In this document: piece after piece, positions 53,673 to 64,000 of the stretch
Numbering within the stretch: the first letter of the stretch is position 1
Layout of the letters: every line of letters begins with the position of its first letter
Assembly (NCBI GenBank): GCA_035771165.1
Contig: JAWNZC010000177.1
Location: forward strand, 186,001 to 250,000
Direction of reading: 5' to 3'
DNA length: 64,000 bases
DNA from: Paragorgia papillata
Taxonomy: Eukaryota > Cnidaria > Anthozoa > Scleralcyonacea > Coralliidae
Translations under genes and position numbers: made by a program
The notes under the pieces: model-generated
The model's database searches: none
What the model was told of the DNA's origin: nothing
What the model saw: the letters and a program-made list of their open reading frames with translations, nothing else

Positions 53673-56600
53673 TCACGTGGCAGCAGGTAAAAAGTTTGGG
53701 TCCAAATAATTATATCCTTTTGAAGTCTCGCCAAGTTTTAGATAATCGCCATCAACAAAATCACTTTCAACCCACTCGACTGCTTCCATTTGATGACTAG
53801 CACGATGCATTTCATTGTCTCTTTTTCTGAAACAAATAATATCACAATACTACATTAGAGAAAAATGTCGCAATTATGGAGATTTTAGGAAAGAAATTTA
53901 GTTTCCATAAAATGAAAAATTCAGTTGTTTTCGAGAGTAGTCTTGTGATTATGAAGGTTAACGTTTATTCTAATTGTTCCATATGTCACTTTGTTCTTGA
54001 GAAATTAAGCTTTGCTTGATATGGAAATTATACTCCTTAAAATATAATCTTACTTGACATGTTACTAGTGTTTTCATCTTGAGTTGGTAAAGTTTTTTTC
54101 CGTAAGTTTTTGCTGTACAAGCTGTCGTAAGTTAAACTCAGAGAAAAACTCTGAGCTCCAGACGGGACTCGAACCCACAACCTTCCGAATGCCGCCAGAC
54201 GCTCTCACCATTGAGCCACTGGAACTCAGAGTGAAAACAACCTCGGTCTACCATCTGAGTTCCAGTGGCTCAATGGTGAGGGCGTCCGGCTGGCATTCGG
54301 AAAGTTGTGGCTTCGAGTCCCGTCTGGAGCTCAGAGTTTTTTTCAGAGTTTAACTTACGACAGCTTGTACAGCGAAAACAAACGAAAAAAACAAACTTAC
54401 TTGTTAACACAATCGATGCAGAAATCAGTGCTAGTTTCCTTAGGACAATCCAAGCAATGCCAACGTACACCAACAATTGGAGTCATCCGACAAGAGTCAC
54501 ACTAGAAAATTACAACATGATCAACCCCATGCCAGAGGAGAAGTCCTACTACCTTGCACCGTACTATATCTCATGGGAGAGGTTTTCTTACCGTAAATCC
54601 ATGATGTTCGATCCTCTCCTTGTTCAGCTGGAAAAAAACGTAAAAGATCTCACTTTTTCTGGTCACACACCCATGGCGTCATGTCGCGACGTCATTATGG
54701 TCGTCGTTACGTCATCGTCGTGACGCCATCATTGTCGACACGTCATCATTGTCGTCATCGTGACGTCATTGTCGTCGTTATCGTATACATTAAAAACAGG
54801 AAAAAGACAACAAGTTGTAAACCGCAAGAAACAAATTACCATCTGTTGTTCGTTACGTTTTCTCTTCAGCCGTTTAATCTGCAATAACTCCCAATATTCT
54901 CTTGTATTTCGCAGCTCTTCTGGAATGGCCTCTTCATCCTGTACGAATCATACGTCATTATTTGATAAAAATGTCGCATTGCGTGATTAATACCCTGAAC
55001 ATCATTTTATTTTTCATTCAACTTACAAACTATCATAGAAAATAAAGTTACCGAAATATCCGCCAGATCATCTGACGTGGCCACGCTGTTCGCGTCTGAC
55101 TTATCGTTCTCGTCCATGTAGACCCGAGGCTGATAAGATGGAAAGAACGTCGAGTTACGGAAGCTCACGACGTTCTGCTGTTGTTGTGTACTGCGGGCTC
55201 GAGGGACCTGTATATAATATAGCCAAAGTTCAGCAAAGGTTGAGTTTTCTTCTAAATAAAAGTTCACTTAATAAATACTAACAGCGAAGACACAAAAAGT
55301 CTGCAGAACCACGTTCCCCTTACCCAGCGGGCGGGAAACGAGAGGCTCTGGGATAATCCGTTCACGCCATCACAGGATTCTTGTTATCCGAAAGAAGAGT
55401 TATATAGAGTTCACTGTGTTCATCAGCCAATGAAATATCCATGTGAAACGGATTATCCCAGAGTCTCGTTTCCCGGGTGGGGAACGTGGGCTCTGGGAAC
55501 AAGATTGAGTACAAGCAACAGCGGTAAACACGTACGCATTGCGTATCTATTTTTTAACTGTGTCACTATTTTGCGGTGTATATTTATTCTGGATTATGAT
55601 TGGTCAACGCACGGTCTATCTTTTTCGCTAGTGCTGCGCGAATTTCAACAATTTTAAATAATAAACGATTTACAGTTAACCTCGAGAGGCGAATTACACG
55701 AGTGATGTTTTTGCTCGGTCTGTATAGAAAAATATCAAACCTCCGTCTTTTTATTAATATTTTCATGTACAGACCTCGTTCTCTGTTAACAATCTCTTAA
55801 TAACTGTATTTATACTTCGTGAAAAGATGCTAAACTGCCGAGATTTTTTGCAGCGAAATACTGACGTTTAGAGCAGAGCTCTTCACCACAGTAAAATGCG
55901 TGATACTTACTTTGGGTAATACTCGGTTTAAATTTGGTAAACGACCTGGGATAGGTAAACTTGCTTTGGCCAATTTGATGAAATATTTCTGTACACGACT
56001 TGCTACCTAGTGGCAATCAAACACGAGATCAAACAGTAAACTAATAAATATCTTATAGTAAAACTGATGCGCAAAGCTAACTTTGTTCAATATTGTATTG
56101 TGTATTGTATTGTATGGCATTGCATTGCATTGCATTGTATTGTATTGTATTGCATTGCATTGTATTGTATTGTATTGTATTGTATTGTATTGTATTGTAT
56201 TGTATTGTACAGTGTAAAATCCATTACGTTTCCTTCTATATAAAAGTGAAGTGCTGCGTAGACTGTTACGACGTATAGAAAATCTTAAAAGTGGTGAACT
56301 GCCAAGATTTAGAATGAAATACTGACGTTTCGAGGCAAACCTACTGCAACATTTTTGTTATTTGTCTTTCTACCTGTTTGGGAGTTCTGTTCCCAAGGGC
56401 AGTGGCTACCTTGGTCCAGCGCTTGGATTCAACATCCTCCTGAGGGAATACTTGAAGAAGCCTTTCCAACTTTCGCTGTAAAATGAATCAAAGATGTTAG
56501 ATTGATTTTGAGCAGTGTCAACAATTATTTCTCTGGATAGTTAGACTTAAAGGGTATTGGCAACAAAAATTAAGTTTGTCTAATTTGAAAGAACTCATAA

Positions 56601-58447
56601 AATTGTAATAGAACATCCTTTACAACTTTTTCGTCTGAACATTTCATGTTAGATATGTAAGTGATTTTGCTCTGTATGAAAATATTTTACCCCACTCCTG
56701 ATGTCAGAGACCATCTCATTTACATATCAAACACATTGAAATATCTTGAAAATGCAGAAAGATACGAAAAAGTTGTAAAGGATCTTCTATTACAATTTTA
56801 TGAGTTCTTTCAAATTAGACAAACTAAATTTTTGTTGCCAATACCCTTTAATTTATTGCAAACTCAAACCTGTTCCTCAGCTGTCCACGGTTGATTGAAT
56901 GTTGCTGTTTTATCACTAGTCACTAGTTTTCCTCTAACGTATCTGCAACTGTCCATACTTGAAGAAAGTAGATAAGATGAACTAATGAGAAATTGTGAAT
57001 AATATTGTGTTGAAAAAGTTTTGGTTAATTTCATTTACCTGAAAGTTTCTTGAAAATCATCAACTACAGATCCATTTGAAGTCATGGATTGCTCTTCCCA
57101 TTTTTGACTAGCTGTGACAAAGATTTGACAAGATTGTACAGCATGGAAATGCTTTCAGTATCTATTATTAGGATGCCTGTCTGTCGGTCTGTTTGTGTCT
57201 GTCTGTTTGTGTCTGTCTGTTTTTACCTCTTTCCAAGTTAGGTACAGTGGAGTGTCGAGTATTGTGCTGATGAAGTAAGCCAAATTGTGAGAAATCATCT
57301 ATTGTGCCTGAATATGTTTCCCAATTTATTTGTGGCACTCTTATTATATTTTGCCGTGCTGGAATACCAAGTGACTCCTAAAGAATTAGGGCTAATTTAG
57401 TCAAGGAGGCATGTTCACTCCTAAAACTACATATTAATGTTTACATATAAAGAATCAAATTTAGTATTCTCACACATACATTATTTTGAAGTTTTTCAAC
57501 AAATTTAATTGGTTCAGCAAGAGCTTCCTTGCGTAGCTTGATTAATTTCTCATAGTCCTGGTATAAAGATTTACAAATGGATTATGCAACATTCAGTTTT
57601 AACGTTATCTATAAGATTTATTTTTAAATTAGGTAAGAAATTTGATGACACACCTTCACAGCTTGCTTACGCTGAGCTTCTAAAGCAACTAAAGTTTGCA
57701 GCAAAAGTTGGTAACTAAAAAATAATTTATTAAAAAATTAAGAGAATACACAAATTAATATTTACTCTATTAGTTTTACTCTGTCTATTAAATGCAAGAC
57801 AATTTTACTCATCAACAGGAGAACCTTCAGAGTTCAGACAGCCCAAGCAACAATGGGTTAATCATCAATATTGACAAAAGTTCATACCAATTGTTTGGCT
57901 TATTGATCGATTGCTATCGGTATCAATCAATCAATTGGTATTGATTGTTATCAGTTCTCATTGATCATCAACTTCATGATTATGTAAATTATGTACTTGC
58001 ATCCCAGCATCCCAATACTCACTCTGTGTTATCTTTAAGAGCAAGGTGATCTGACTCAAAATAAAATCTATTATAAATATCATCTTCATTTGGAACTCCT
58101 TCGTCTAAATTATCAAATTCCACTTTTTCTAAACAACTGATACTACATTTATCATTTTCCTCTGATGGACTGCTTATGGCTTTTACCAAACAATCTGTGT
58201 TCATTTCTGACAAGTCCTTGGTTGATTGACGAGACTTAAAAGCTGGCCAGAAGGCATTAGATGTACTTGGTTCATCAGGATCACAAGAGGTACGACATTC
58301 TTGACTCAATATGCCATTATTTTGTGGTATATTATATTCTTTATTCTGTAATGATTTGTGATTTGATAATACAGTATGATTAACATCATCACTAACAATG
58401 TCTATTTCATCGTCCAGTTCATTGCAATTCTCTCCTCTATTTTCCAT
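53673..58447 (-). CDS. ZZZ3: ZZZ3, ZZ-type zinc finger and SANT protein (complete, 12 exons)
   Basis: ZZZ3 is a subunit of the ATAC histone acetyltransferase complex; its ZZ domain reads the histone H3 tail. Minus-strand exons: 58023-58447, 57654-57714, 57480-57557, 57227-57377, 57039-57111, 56870-56942, 56374-56475, 55911-56006, 55052-55207, 54840-54938, 54401-54501, 53673-53826; 522 residues, against about 900 in human. The N-terminal region is acidic and Ser-rich, then a helical segment ([19 protein letters not shown]). The SANT/Myb domain covers about residues 279-336 ([45 protein letters not shown]). The ZZ finger begins at C439, with three CxxC pairs (CDSC, CLDC, CIDC) and HRASH as the final ligands. 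The end [12 protein letters not shown] matches the conserved ZZZ3 C-terminus. The shorter length reflects a smaller N-terminal region. Confidence 0.93.
54106..54376. mobile_element. Palindrome of two tRNA-like units (SINE-derived inverted pair)
   Basis: The arms at about 54106-54232 and 54250-54376 are inverted copies. Each carries a 73-74-base tRNA-like unit: 54154-54226 on the minus strand and 54258-54331 on the plus strand. On the plus unit the A box is TGGCTCAATGGTGAGGGCG and the B-box position reads GCTTCGAGTCC; the minus unit has GGTTCGAGTCC. The first and last eight bases (AGTTCCAG / CTGGAGCT) can pair like an acceptor stem. Outside the units the arms continue with CTCAGAG...GTTAAACT...GACAGCTTGTACAGC. 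It sits in ZZZ3 intron 11. I do not assign an anticodon. These are probably tRNA-derived repeats and not working tRNA genes. Confidence 0.75.
55311..55488. repeat. Palindromic element with about 45-bp TIRs
   Basis: ACGTTCCCCTTACCCAGCGG ... AAACGAGAGGCTCTGGGATA ... ATCCGTTCAC (left) pairs with GTGAAACGGATTATCCCAGA ... CTCGTTTCCCGGGTGGGGAACGT (right). It lies in ZZZ3 intron 8 and carries no ORF. Confidence 0.75.
56084..56210. repeat. (TGTAT)n pentanucleotide repeat
   Basis: About 25 units of TGTAT/TGCAT in ZZZ3 intron 7. TGCAT variants occur in two clusters. Confidence 0.95.
56550..56848. mobile_element. TA-flanked MITE with TIRs of about 90 bp in ZZZ3 intron 6
   Basis: AAGGGTATTGGCAACAAAAA ... 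TTAAGTTTGTCTAATTTGAA ... AGAACTCATAAAATTGTAAT (left) pairs almost perfectly with the right arm, ending TTTTTGTTGCCAATACCCTT. TA lies outside both ends. The element makes up about three quarters of a 394-base intron. The ORF at 56661-56894 lies within it and is spurious. Confidence 0.85.
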
Positions 58448-59791
58448 TTTTTAAATCCAATTCCTAAGTGAGAGGTTTTACAGTAGTCTGGGAACTAGTG
58501 AGTGGCACATGTGCTGAGTTGACATAAAATAACAACTCTTTAGAACTTGATATTGTCATGACTTTTCTTTGCCATTATTTCTTTTTTAATATTTGTATTT
58601 TGCACTATATTAACGCAATGATTTCTATCAGAGAACTGTCCGCCATCTTTAATATATATTTTCGTGAAAACCGCCTGAGCCTTAAGTGGAGCTTCACTTC
58701 CGCCGTAAGCCACTTCCGCCGCAGTTTTGATATATTTTATTTTCTGGTTTCAATTGGTTTGACCTTAGGGTTAGGGTTAGCAGCATATTGCTGAAAGAGA
58801 TGTATCATGTACAATACATGAACCAACTGTGAACAATATTGTGTTTAATGCATCCTGGCTGGGAACAATGCAATTAATATTAACCAATAGACGTGATCTT
58901 TCTTTTTGACAAATCTGATTGGCTAATTCCAATGTTTGTCCGAAGCTTTCGATGTCTGAAGTTTTGCGAGAGCAAATGAAATCTCTCAACGCGTTATGGA
59001 CGCACTTCATGCGGAAAGGTAGCCGTCAATAATAAACGCGATTGTTCTGTCAGTACCGACAATCTAGAGTGTCTCAATTATTACCAATTAGAACAAGTGA
59101 CTGTGATCCTCTTGGTCCTCTTGGTCATCCTGGTCCCTCAATAAGATGGTGAAAGAAAATACCATGGCTATATCAATATTGAACAATACTGTTGAAACAT
59201 TGACAAACAATATTGTTTGGCTAATTTTATATAAATTATAACAAATATGGTTCCTTCTATTTAGTAACATGATTCTACCCTATCAACTTTCAATCTAAAT
59301 CACACATGTTCAGAACTGTGTGCATTTATTGTATGAAGGTTTATTAAAGTTTTCAGATAACCAACACACTGATTTACTGTACATTTGTAAAGGTAAGTAA
59401 GATGGTAGTTGATAAGTAGAGATTGTAAAATGCAAAAGTAAAATATCAGAGCTGTTTCAGGAATGCATCCAGCTGGCTACACATATCTGTTAGAGAAATA
59501 TAGCTGTTAGAGATGAATAACATATTGTTCATAATTAATTTAATAATATTGAGCATTTATAGAAACCATGTTATAAGAATCTGAAATTGTCAAGATTGTA
59601 CAGTACAAGACTGATATGGTGCGGAAACTAATCATGGCAAAATTCAAAGCACCTTATAAAGCAGACTCCGTGATGTTTTAATTAGGTCTCCTCATACACA
59701 ATGCATAAACCTTTTGTATTATGCTTTTTATAACAGGAATATTCTCTTCTTATTTAGAAGCAAGTTCTATTTGACAAAGCAACAGCGAAAA
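58448..59791. promoter_or_regulatory. Divergent region between ZZZ3 and SLC5 starts
   Basis: This 1.3-kb interval holds the 5' ends of both genes. TTAGGGTTAGGGTTAG (58766-58781) is a three-unit telomere-like repeat. CTTATTTAG at 59749-59757 is a plausible 3' splice site of an SLC5 5' UTR intron, placing the coding exon start at 59758. Short ORFs here have no recognisable content. A promoter for each gene is expected from position only. Confidence 0.45.
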
Positions 59792-62700
59792 ATGAGTACA
59801 GACAACAGAAGACTGTTATGGGGAGATTGGCTTGCTATAGCCATTTATTTCGTGTTCACCATGGGGCTTGGCTTGGCAGTATGTTTCTTTAGTGATTTTC
59901 AAACATATTGTAGGAGAAAAGGAATTAGTGCTACGAAGATTATACATACTGTACTGGCCCAGACATATGCCCTCCATCTTGCATGTGAACGTAGGCCTAA
60001 AATATGGAGCGTGTTTACTCAATAGAGGGCATTATCTCCACTATATTTGATCACGGTTTTTAATTACACTGTATTAATTGTTTTAACATCTAGGTAAAGT
60101 TCCGTCGAGGAAGACAAAAGGAATCTGCAGAAAACTTTTTCTTGGCTGGTCGTTCTCTTGTATGGTGGATGGTTGGTGGCAGTATCTTTGCCAGTAATAT
60201 TGGTGGAACACATTTTATTGGGATAGCTGGAGATGGTGCAGCTACTGGTATTGCTGTCATCTGCTATGAATGGCAGGTGATTTGATTTAGGAAAAAGTTA
60301 AACAAATTAACAATTAGATTACATTTTGCCAAAAGAAATTTAAAATAATTACTAATTAGAATTGACAGTTCTTAAGGTGAGGTAATACGGGCAACATTTT
60401 TCTTCAACTTGCAACGCAATTTTGTTGTGTTGCCAGGGCCGGATTAAGCATGCGCGGGGGCCCATGGCATATTTTCCGCGCGTGGCCCCTTAGGGGGGAG
60501 GGGACAAGGTGGCACGCGTGGAAGGGTGAAATCGGCAGTTTCATTGGGCCAAACTCAGAGTCTCAGAGAGAATATATGAAGGGTTAAATTTTGTTTCTTT
60601 TGTTCCTCGCGCCTTAGTCCCATGTGTGTGTGTTTACAAAAAATGAAAATACACGTCAAGAATTTTGTCTGAAATTGAATGCACTTATCTTGTACTCTTG
60701 TGTAAAACAACTGCTAATTACTAATCTATACAATCCTACATAACGATAACAATAACAATAATAATATATACATACAGATTATATAAGGAAGAAACTACAG
60801 AATTAACTAACATTTGTACTGAGTGAGTCAGTATTCTGGCTCCCCGCGTTTTCTGGGGCCCCGCGCTTTCTGGCTCCCCGCGTTTTCTGGCGCCCAGCGC
60901 TTTCTGCTCCGCGTTTTCTGGGGGCCCGCATTTTCTGGCTCCGCGTTTTCTGGCCCCACGTTTTTTTAGAAAGAGAGCGCGGGGCCCCCAGAAAGCGCGG
61001 GGCCCCTGGCATATGCCACTTCTGCCATAGGGTTAATCCGGCACTGTGTGTTGCAAGTTGAAAAGCGTTGTTGCACGTATTACCACCCAATCATTGTTGC
61101 GTAACAATGTTTAAGGTGGGTGGTAACTGGTGATGCGTGGAACAACGCTTTTCAACTTGCGACGCACCAAAATTGCGTTGCAAGTTGAAGAAAAATGTTG
61201 TCCGTATTACCTCACCTTTAATTAATAAATTAACTATTAACTATGACAAGTGATTTTTTTTATTTTAAAATTTTATATTGCATTATATTTACATCTTAAT
61301 ATTACTTTTTTGTCATTAGGCATCTTGGACTCTTCTTATTCTTGGGTATTTCTTTGTTCCTGTGTACCTAACATCTGGTGTAAGTTATTTCTAAGACTGA
61401 AGTTTCAGGGAATTGAAGCCTCGACAGACGACACTTCACAAAAGTGAACATATTTTGGGGGTTGCGTTGCTCCGTTTGAGATTTTGAGTCATACATTACT
61501 GAACAGCTTCTAATTCGTCTAAGATGCCTCTGCCCTCGGACACATGAAAAGTTCGACATTTAGTCTTAGCCTTATTTTGTACAGGCAAAGAACTTTATCT
61601 TCGAAAATTTTGCTACGGCACTGATATGGGATACTATAGATATCTACTATTGTATTGCGTACTACAACAGACGATTAATTATCTGTTTATCTAAAGTCTA
61701 ACCTAGTATTAGAGGTCTCACAAAAATGGCAGGGGTTAAAAAGGGCAGGGGTTGCAACCCCCCAACCCCCCCCCCCCCCTAGTTGCGCCCCTGAACTACA
61801 TAGCCTGCGTAGCCTGCGCTGGGCTAGTAACTACATCATCATTATTATTACTATATTAAGATGAATTTATTTTCTCTTTTCTCGTATTCTCTAGATCTAC
61901 ACCATGCCAGAATACATGCAGAAACGCTACAAAAGTCAATCCATTCGAACAATTCTGACATTCATAGCTCTTGTGAGCTACGTCTTCACAAAAATATCAG
62001 TGCGTGCTTTTTTAACCAGAATAAAATTCTTAGCACTCAGCCATGTGTTTCCAGTGCCTTATTCTTTGTATTGTCTTTAATACTAGTCTCTATAATTTCA
62101 TGGAAAAAGTGTTTTCTATAATATTTTAAGTAATGCAATCATTACGTTTTCTTTGCTAATGACTACAGATAGATATTTATGCTGCCAGTGTGTACTTTCG
62201 TGAAGCCACAGGATGGAATATTTACGTCTCTTCATTTGTAGTACTTAGTATTACAGCAGTTTATGTCATTGTTGGTAAGTTAGAGCTGTAAATGTGCGTT
62301 TTTAGTCCTGGTCTAGCATGAAATGAGCAGCCTAAGTCCCCACACTTATGACGGTTATGACGTGGAAAAATAAACTAGCTAAGGGATGTCTAACAGATAA
62401 TAATAAGTAATAATAAGGAGTTACATGCGGCTAAAATTATCTTGCCCTAACTTTAGGTGGTCTAGAGGCTGTTACATTTACTGATATTTTACAAGTCAGT
62501 ATCATGTTAGTGGGTGGTGTTGTGCTCACTATTCTTGGTAAGTATCAGTACACCGATATTAAACGATACATCAAAATATATTCTTGCTTGCGCTTCTCAA
62601 GTTTTCTAATATTTCCACCTCACAGGTTTTATTAAAATTGGTGGTATTGAGAAATTGTGGGAGGAATATCCAAAATCATTTGGCAGAAACTGGAGAGTTG

Positions 62701-63972
62701 TGGAGAATATAACAAATGTGAATGAAACAATTTACAGCAACACGTCAAGTTGTTATGGTTTGACAAAATATTGGGGGAATATGTTTCGACCATTTGATGA
62801 TCCAGATTTTCCTTGGTTTGGACTCTGGTTTGCTTTACCTATTGTAGAGGTTTGGTATTGGTGCACAGATCAGGTTGGAAAGTAATTTGTTTTGTTTTTT
62901 CAAATCCAGACATTTAACCAAAGCAAAATAGTGCCGAGGGTAGTTTTGATAAACGAAATACTGACGTTTTAAGTGGAGCCCTTCATTGGAGTAAAACATT
63001 TAATTTAACATTTAGGTATGCTTATGCAAGTTCTGAGTGTTGTGACCAGCTAGTTGCTTGCTTCGAGCCTTGGTGAGGCTAATAGACAGTGTATAAATGT
63101 AAAAAAACAAAAACAATGTAGTTGTAGCGAAGATCCGCCATAGGTAAAATGTTGTTGCTGCCCTATGCGGACCTATTTTTATGTATTTCTTCCAGGTGAT
63201 GGTGCAACGTGCGCTGGCTGCCAAGAACGTAGTCCATGCAAAAGGTGGCGCTATTTTTGCAGGATTCTTAAAAATTTTACCAATGTTTATCATGGTAATG
63301 CCTGGTATGATCAGCCGTGTCTTGTTTAAGGATGAGATTGCTTGCCCTGATGCAGAGAGTTGCTACAGAGTTTGTGGAAATAAATTGGGTTGTACCAACT
63401 TAGCTTATCCAAGGTATTAAACTGTTTATAATGGTGGTGTTTGGTCGTTTGGGATTACACTCAAACTCTTACTTATAGTGGATATACCTTTGGGACTTAG
63501 CTGCATGTCTGCTAAATGAGGAGTTATAACTGTTCTACAGATAGATGTCCGCTTATGAGAGGTATCTGTTAAGCGGGGTGTTGGTAAAGACTAGAGGGGT
63601 GTCCGCTAAATGAGAGGTTATAACTGTAGTGTTTTATAACGGACGACGGGATCACCGACAGATAGTGTTCCGCTTATGAGGGTTGTCCTTTCAGAGGCGT
63701 GTGCACATAACAGAGGTGCCTACTTAAGAGGACAGGTTTGACTGTATCTCTGTATCTAACACCGCTTATAACTCGCCAGATCTTACTAGTCCCAATCATA
63801 TTAGAATATTGTTTTTGTTTAATGTAGATTGGTGTTTAATCTCCTACCAACTGGCATGGTAGGCCTTATGATGGCTGTCATGTTAGCTGCTGTCATGTCA
63901 TCTTTATCTTCAGTCTACAACAGTGCAAGCACAATATTTACGATCGATATATGGCAACGACTTAGACCAATG
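59792..63972 (+). CDS. SLC5 family sodium/sugar cotransporter (SGLT-like), 5' part
   Basis: Predicted Na+-driven sugar (or inositol) symporter of the plasma membrane. Exons: 59792-59878, 60094-60276, 61320-61379, 61895-61999, 62169-62274, 62457-62537, 62626-62873, 63196-63413, 63828-63972; 411 residues of an expected 600-700, continuing beyond the edge. The start is [16 protein letters not shown]; an in-frame upstream ATG (59714) lies before a likely 3' splice site. Sugar-site residues of human SGLT1 are matched in context: N64 and H69 in [10 protein letters not shown]88 in YEWQ, Y285/W286 in WYWCTDQ and K316 in GFLKILP (SGLT1 N78, H83, E102, Y290, W291, K321). Na2-site context (A62, I65, NSAST) is kept. 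An extracellular Asn-rich loop ([14 protein letters not shown]) offers N-glycosylation sites. The exact SLC5 member (A1/A2/A9/A11 type) is not resolved. Confidence 0.92.
60375..61217. mobile_element. TTA-flanked palindromic element (Harbinger-like) with nested insert
   Basis: AGGTGAGGTAATACGGGCAA ... CAACTTGCAACGCAATTTT (left) pairs with the right end AAAATTGCGTTGCAAGTTGA ... GTATTACCTCACCT. TTA (60372-60374 and 61218-61220) flanks both sides. A second inner pair (GTTGCAAGTTGAAAAGCGTT / AACGCTTTTCAACTTGCGAC at 61051-61168) shows the element was itself a palindrome of related arms. It lies in SLC5 intron 2 and is interrupted by a hAT-like element. Confidence 0.8.
60434..61046. mobile_element. 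hAT-like non-autonomous element nested in the palindromic element
   Basis: TIRs are CAGGGCCGGATTAA (60434-60447) and TTAATCCGGCACTG (61033-61046), 13 of 14 matching. They are flanked by an exact 8-bp duplication, TGTGTTGC (60426-60433 and 61047-61054). CAG-starting TIRs and 8-bp target duplications are the hAT hallmark. The interior includes a GC-rich set of tandem CCCCGCGTTTTCTGG/GCGCTTTCTGGC units (60838-60960), and no transposase. Confidence 0.88.
63480..63760. repeat. Degenerate repeat of TGTCCGCTAAATGAGAGGTTATAACTG type
   Basis: Blocks CTGCTAAATGAGGAGTTATA (63509), GTCCGCTTATGAGAGGTAT (63547), GTCCGCTAAATGAGAGGTTA (63601) and TTCCGCTTATGAGGGTTGTC (63669) recur in SLC5 intron 8 at a spacing of about 40-70 bases. 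Confidence 0.5.
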
Positions 63973-64000
63973 GTAAAAAGAAGTATACGTACTTTTCTCT

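Noticed and set aside
54154..54331. Two functional tRNA genes
   Set aside because: The units are inverted copies inside a larger palindrome, the two differ in the B box, and I could not fold a convincing anticodon arm. A tRNA-derived repeat fits better.
56661..56894. 77-codon ORF on the plus strand
   Set aside because: It lies within the right arm of the TA-flanked MITE in ZZZ3 intron 6.
58766..58781. TTAGGGTTAGGGTTAG as a telomere or subtelomere mark
   Set aside because: Only about 2.5 units, internal to a gene-rich region. It is most likely a short interstitial motif.
59714..59791. In-frame upstream start for SLC5 (MYYAFYNRN...)
   Set aside because: It precedes a likely 3' splice site at 59749-59757, and the family begins near the MSTDNRR position, so 59792 is preferred.

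Overview
The window is animal nuclear DNA. It is AT-rich and holds intron-dense genes with ordinary GT-AG introns, no operons, and many small palindromic transposons and simple repeats. The gene set (laminin gamma, clathrin light chain, SLC5, ZZZ3, TBC1D13) is shared by most animals. A laminin gamma chain with the full gamma-1 domain order and 11 LE modules fits a cnidarian or another non-vertebrate animal. I favour a cnidarian, mainly from the general look of the genome, but nothing here fixes the species.

Layout, left to right: the 5' part of a clathrin light chain gene (minus, 224-1624) stands head to head with a complete DNAJC19/TIM14 gene (plus, 1961-3288). A possible 177-aa basic protein follows (minus, 4810-5343), then 4 kb of tandem repeats and repeat debris. 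An unrecognised six-exon gene for a 180-aa protein (plus, 9387-14368) precedes NDUFAF3 (plus, 15447-17158). A complete 15-exon laminin gamma gene (plus, 19544-35224) is followed by ZGPAT (plus, 36160-40932, 17 exons). An hnRNP A/B-like gene (minus, 43608-44582) and TBC1D13 (plus, 44970-50407, 16 exons) are divergent. Then come a possible single-pass membrane protein (plus, 52521-52820), ZZZ3 (minus, 53673-58447, 12 exons) and the first nine coding exons of an SLC5 sodium/sugar cotransporter (plus, 59792 to the right edge). I derived each exon chain by hand from splice sites, reading phase and recall of family sequences. All phases close.

The genes do not form one pathway. They are housekeeping genes (vesicle coat, mitochondrial import, complex I assembly, RNA binding, chromatin, Rab regulation) mixed with an extracellular-matrix gene and a transporter. 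Three pairs are divergent; in two the start codons are under 400 bp apart, which suggests shared promoters.

The most unusual content is non-coding. One palindromic element family has amplified an internal 33-bp piece into a minisatellite. A hAT-like element with an exact 8-bp target duplication sits inside a TTA-flanked palindromic element. Another TAA-flanked element splits an older repeat. Two tRNA-like units form a 270-bp palindrome. Most laminin introns carry a different long simple repeat starting just after the 5' splice site. The laminin protein keeps the nidogen-binding motif, but its C-terminal integrin-type glutamate is displaced by one residue. I found no CRISPR array, rRNA gene or bacterial-type system.
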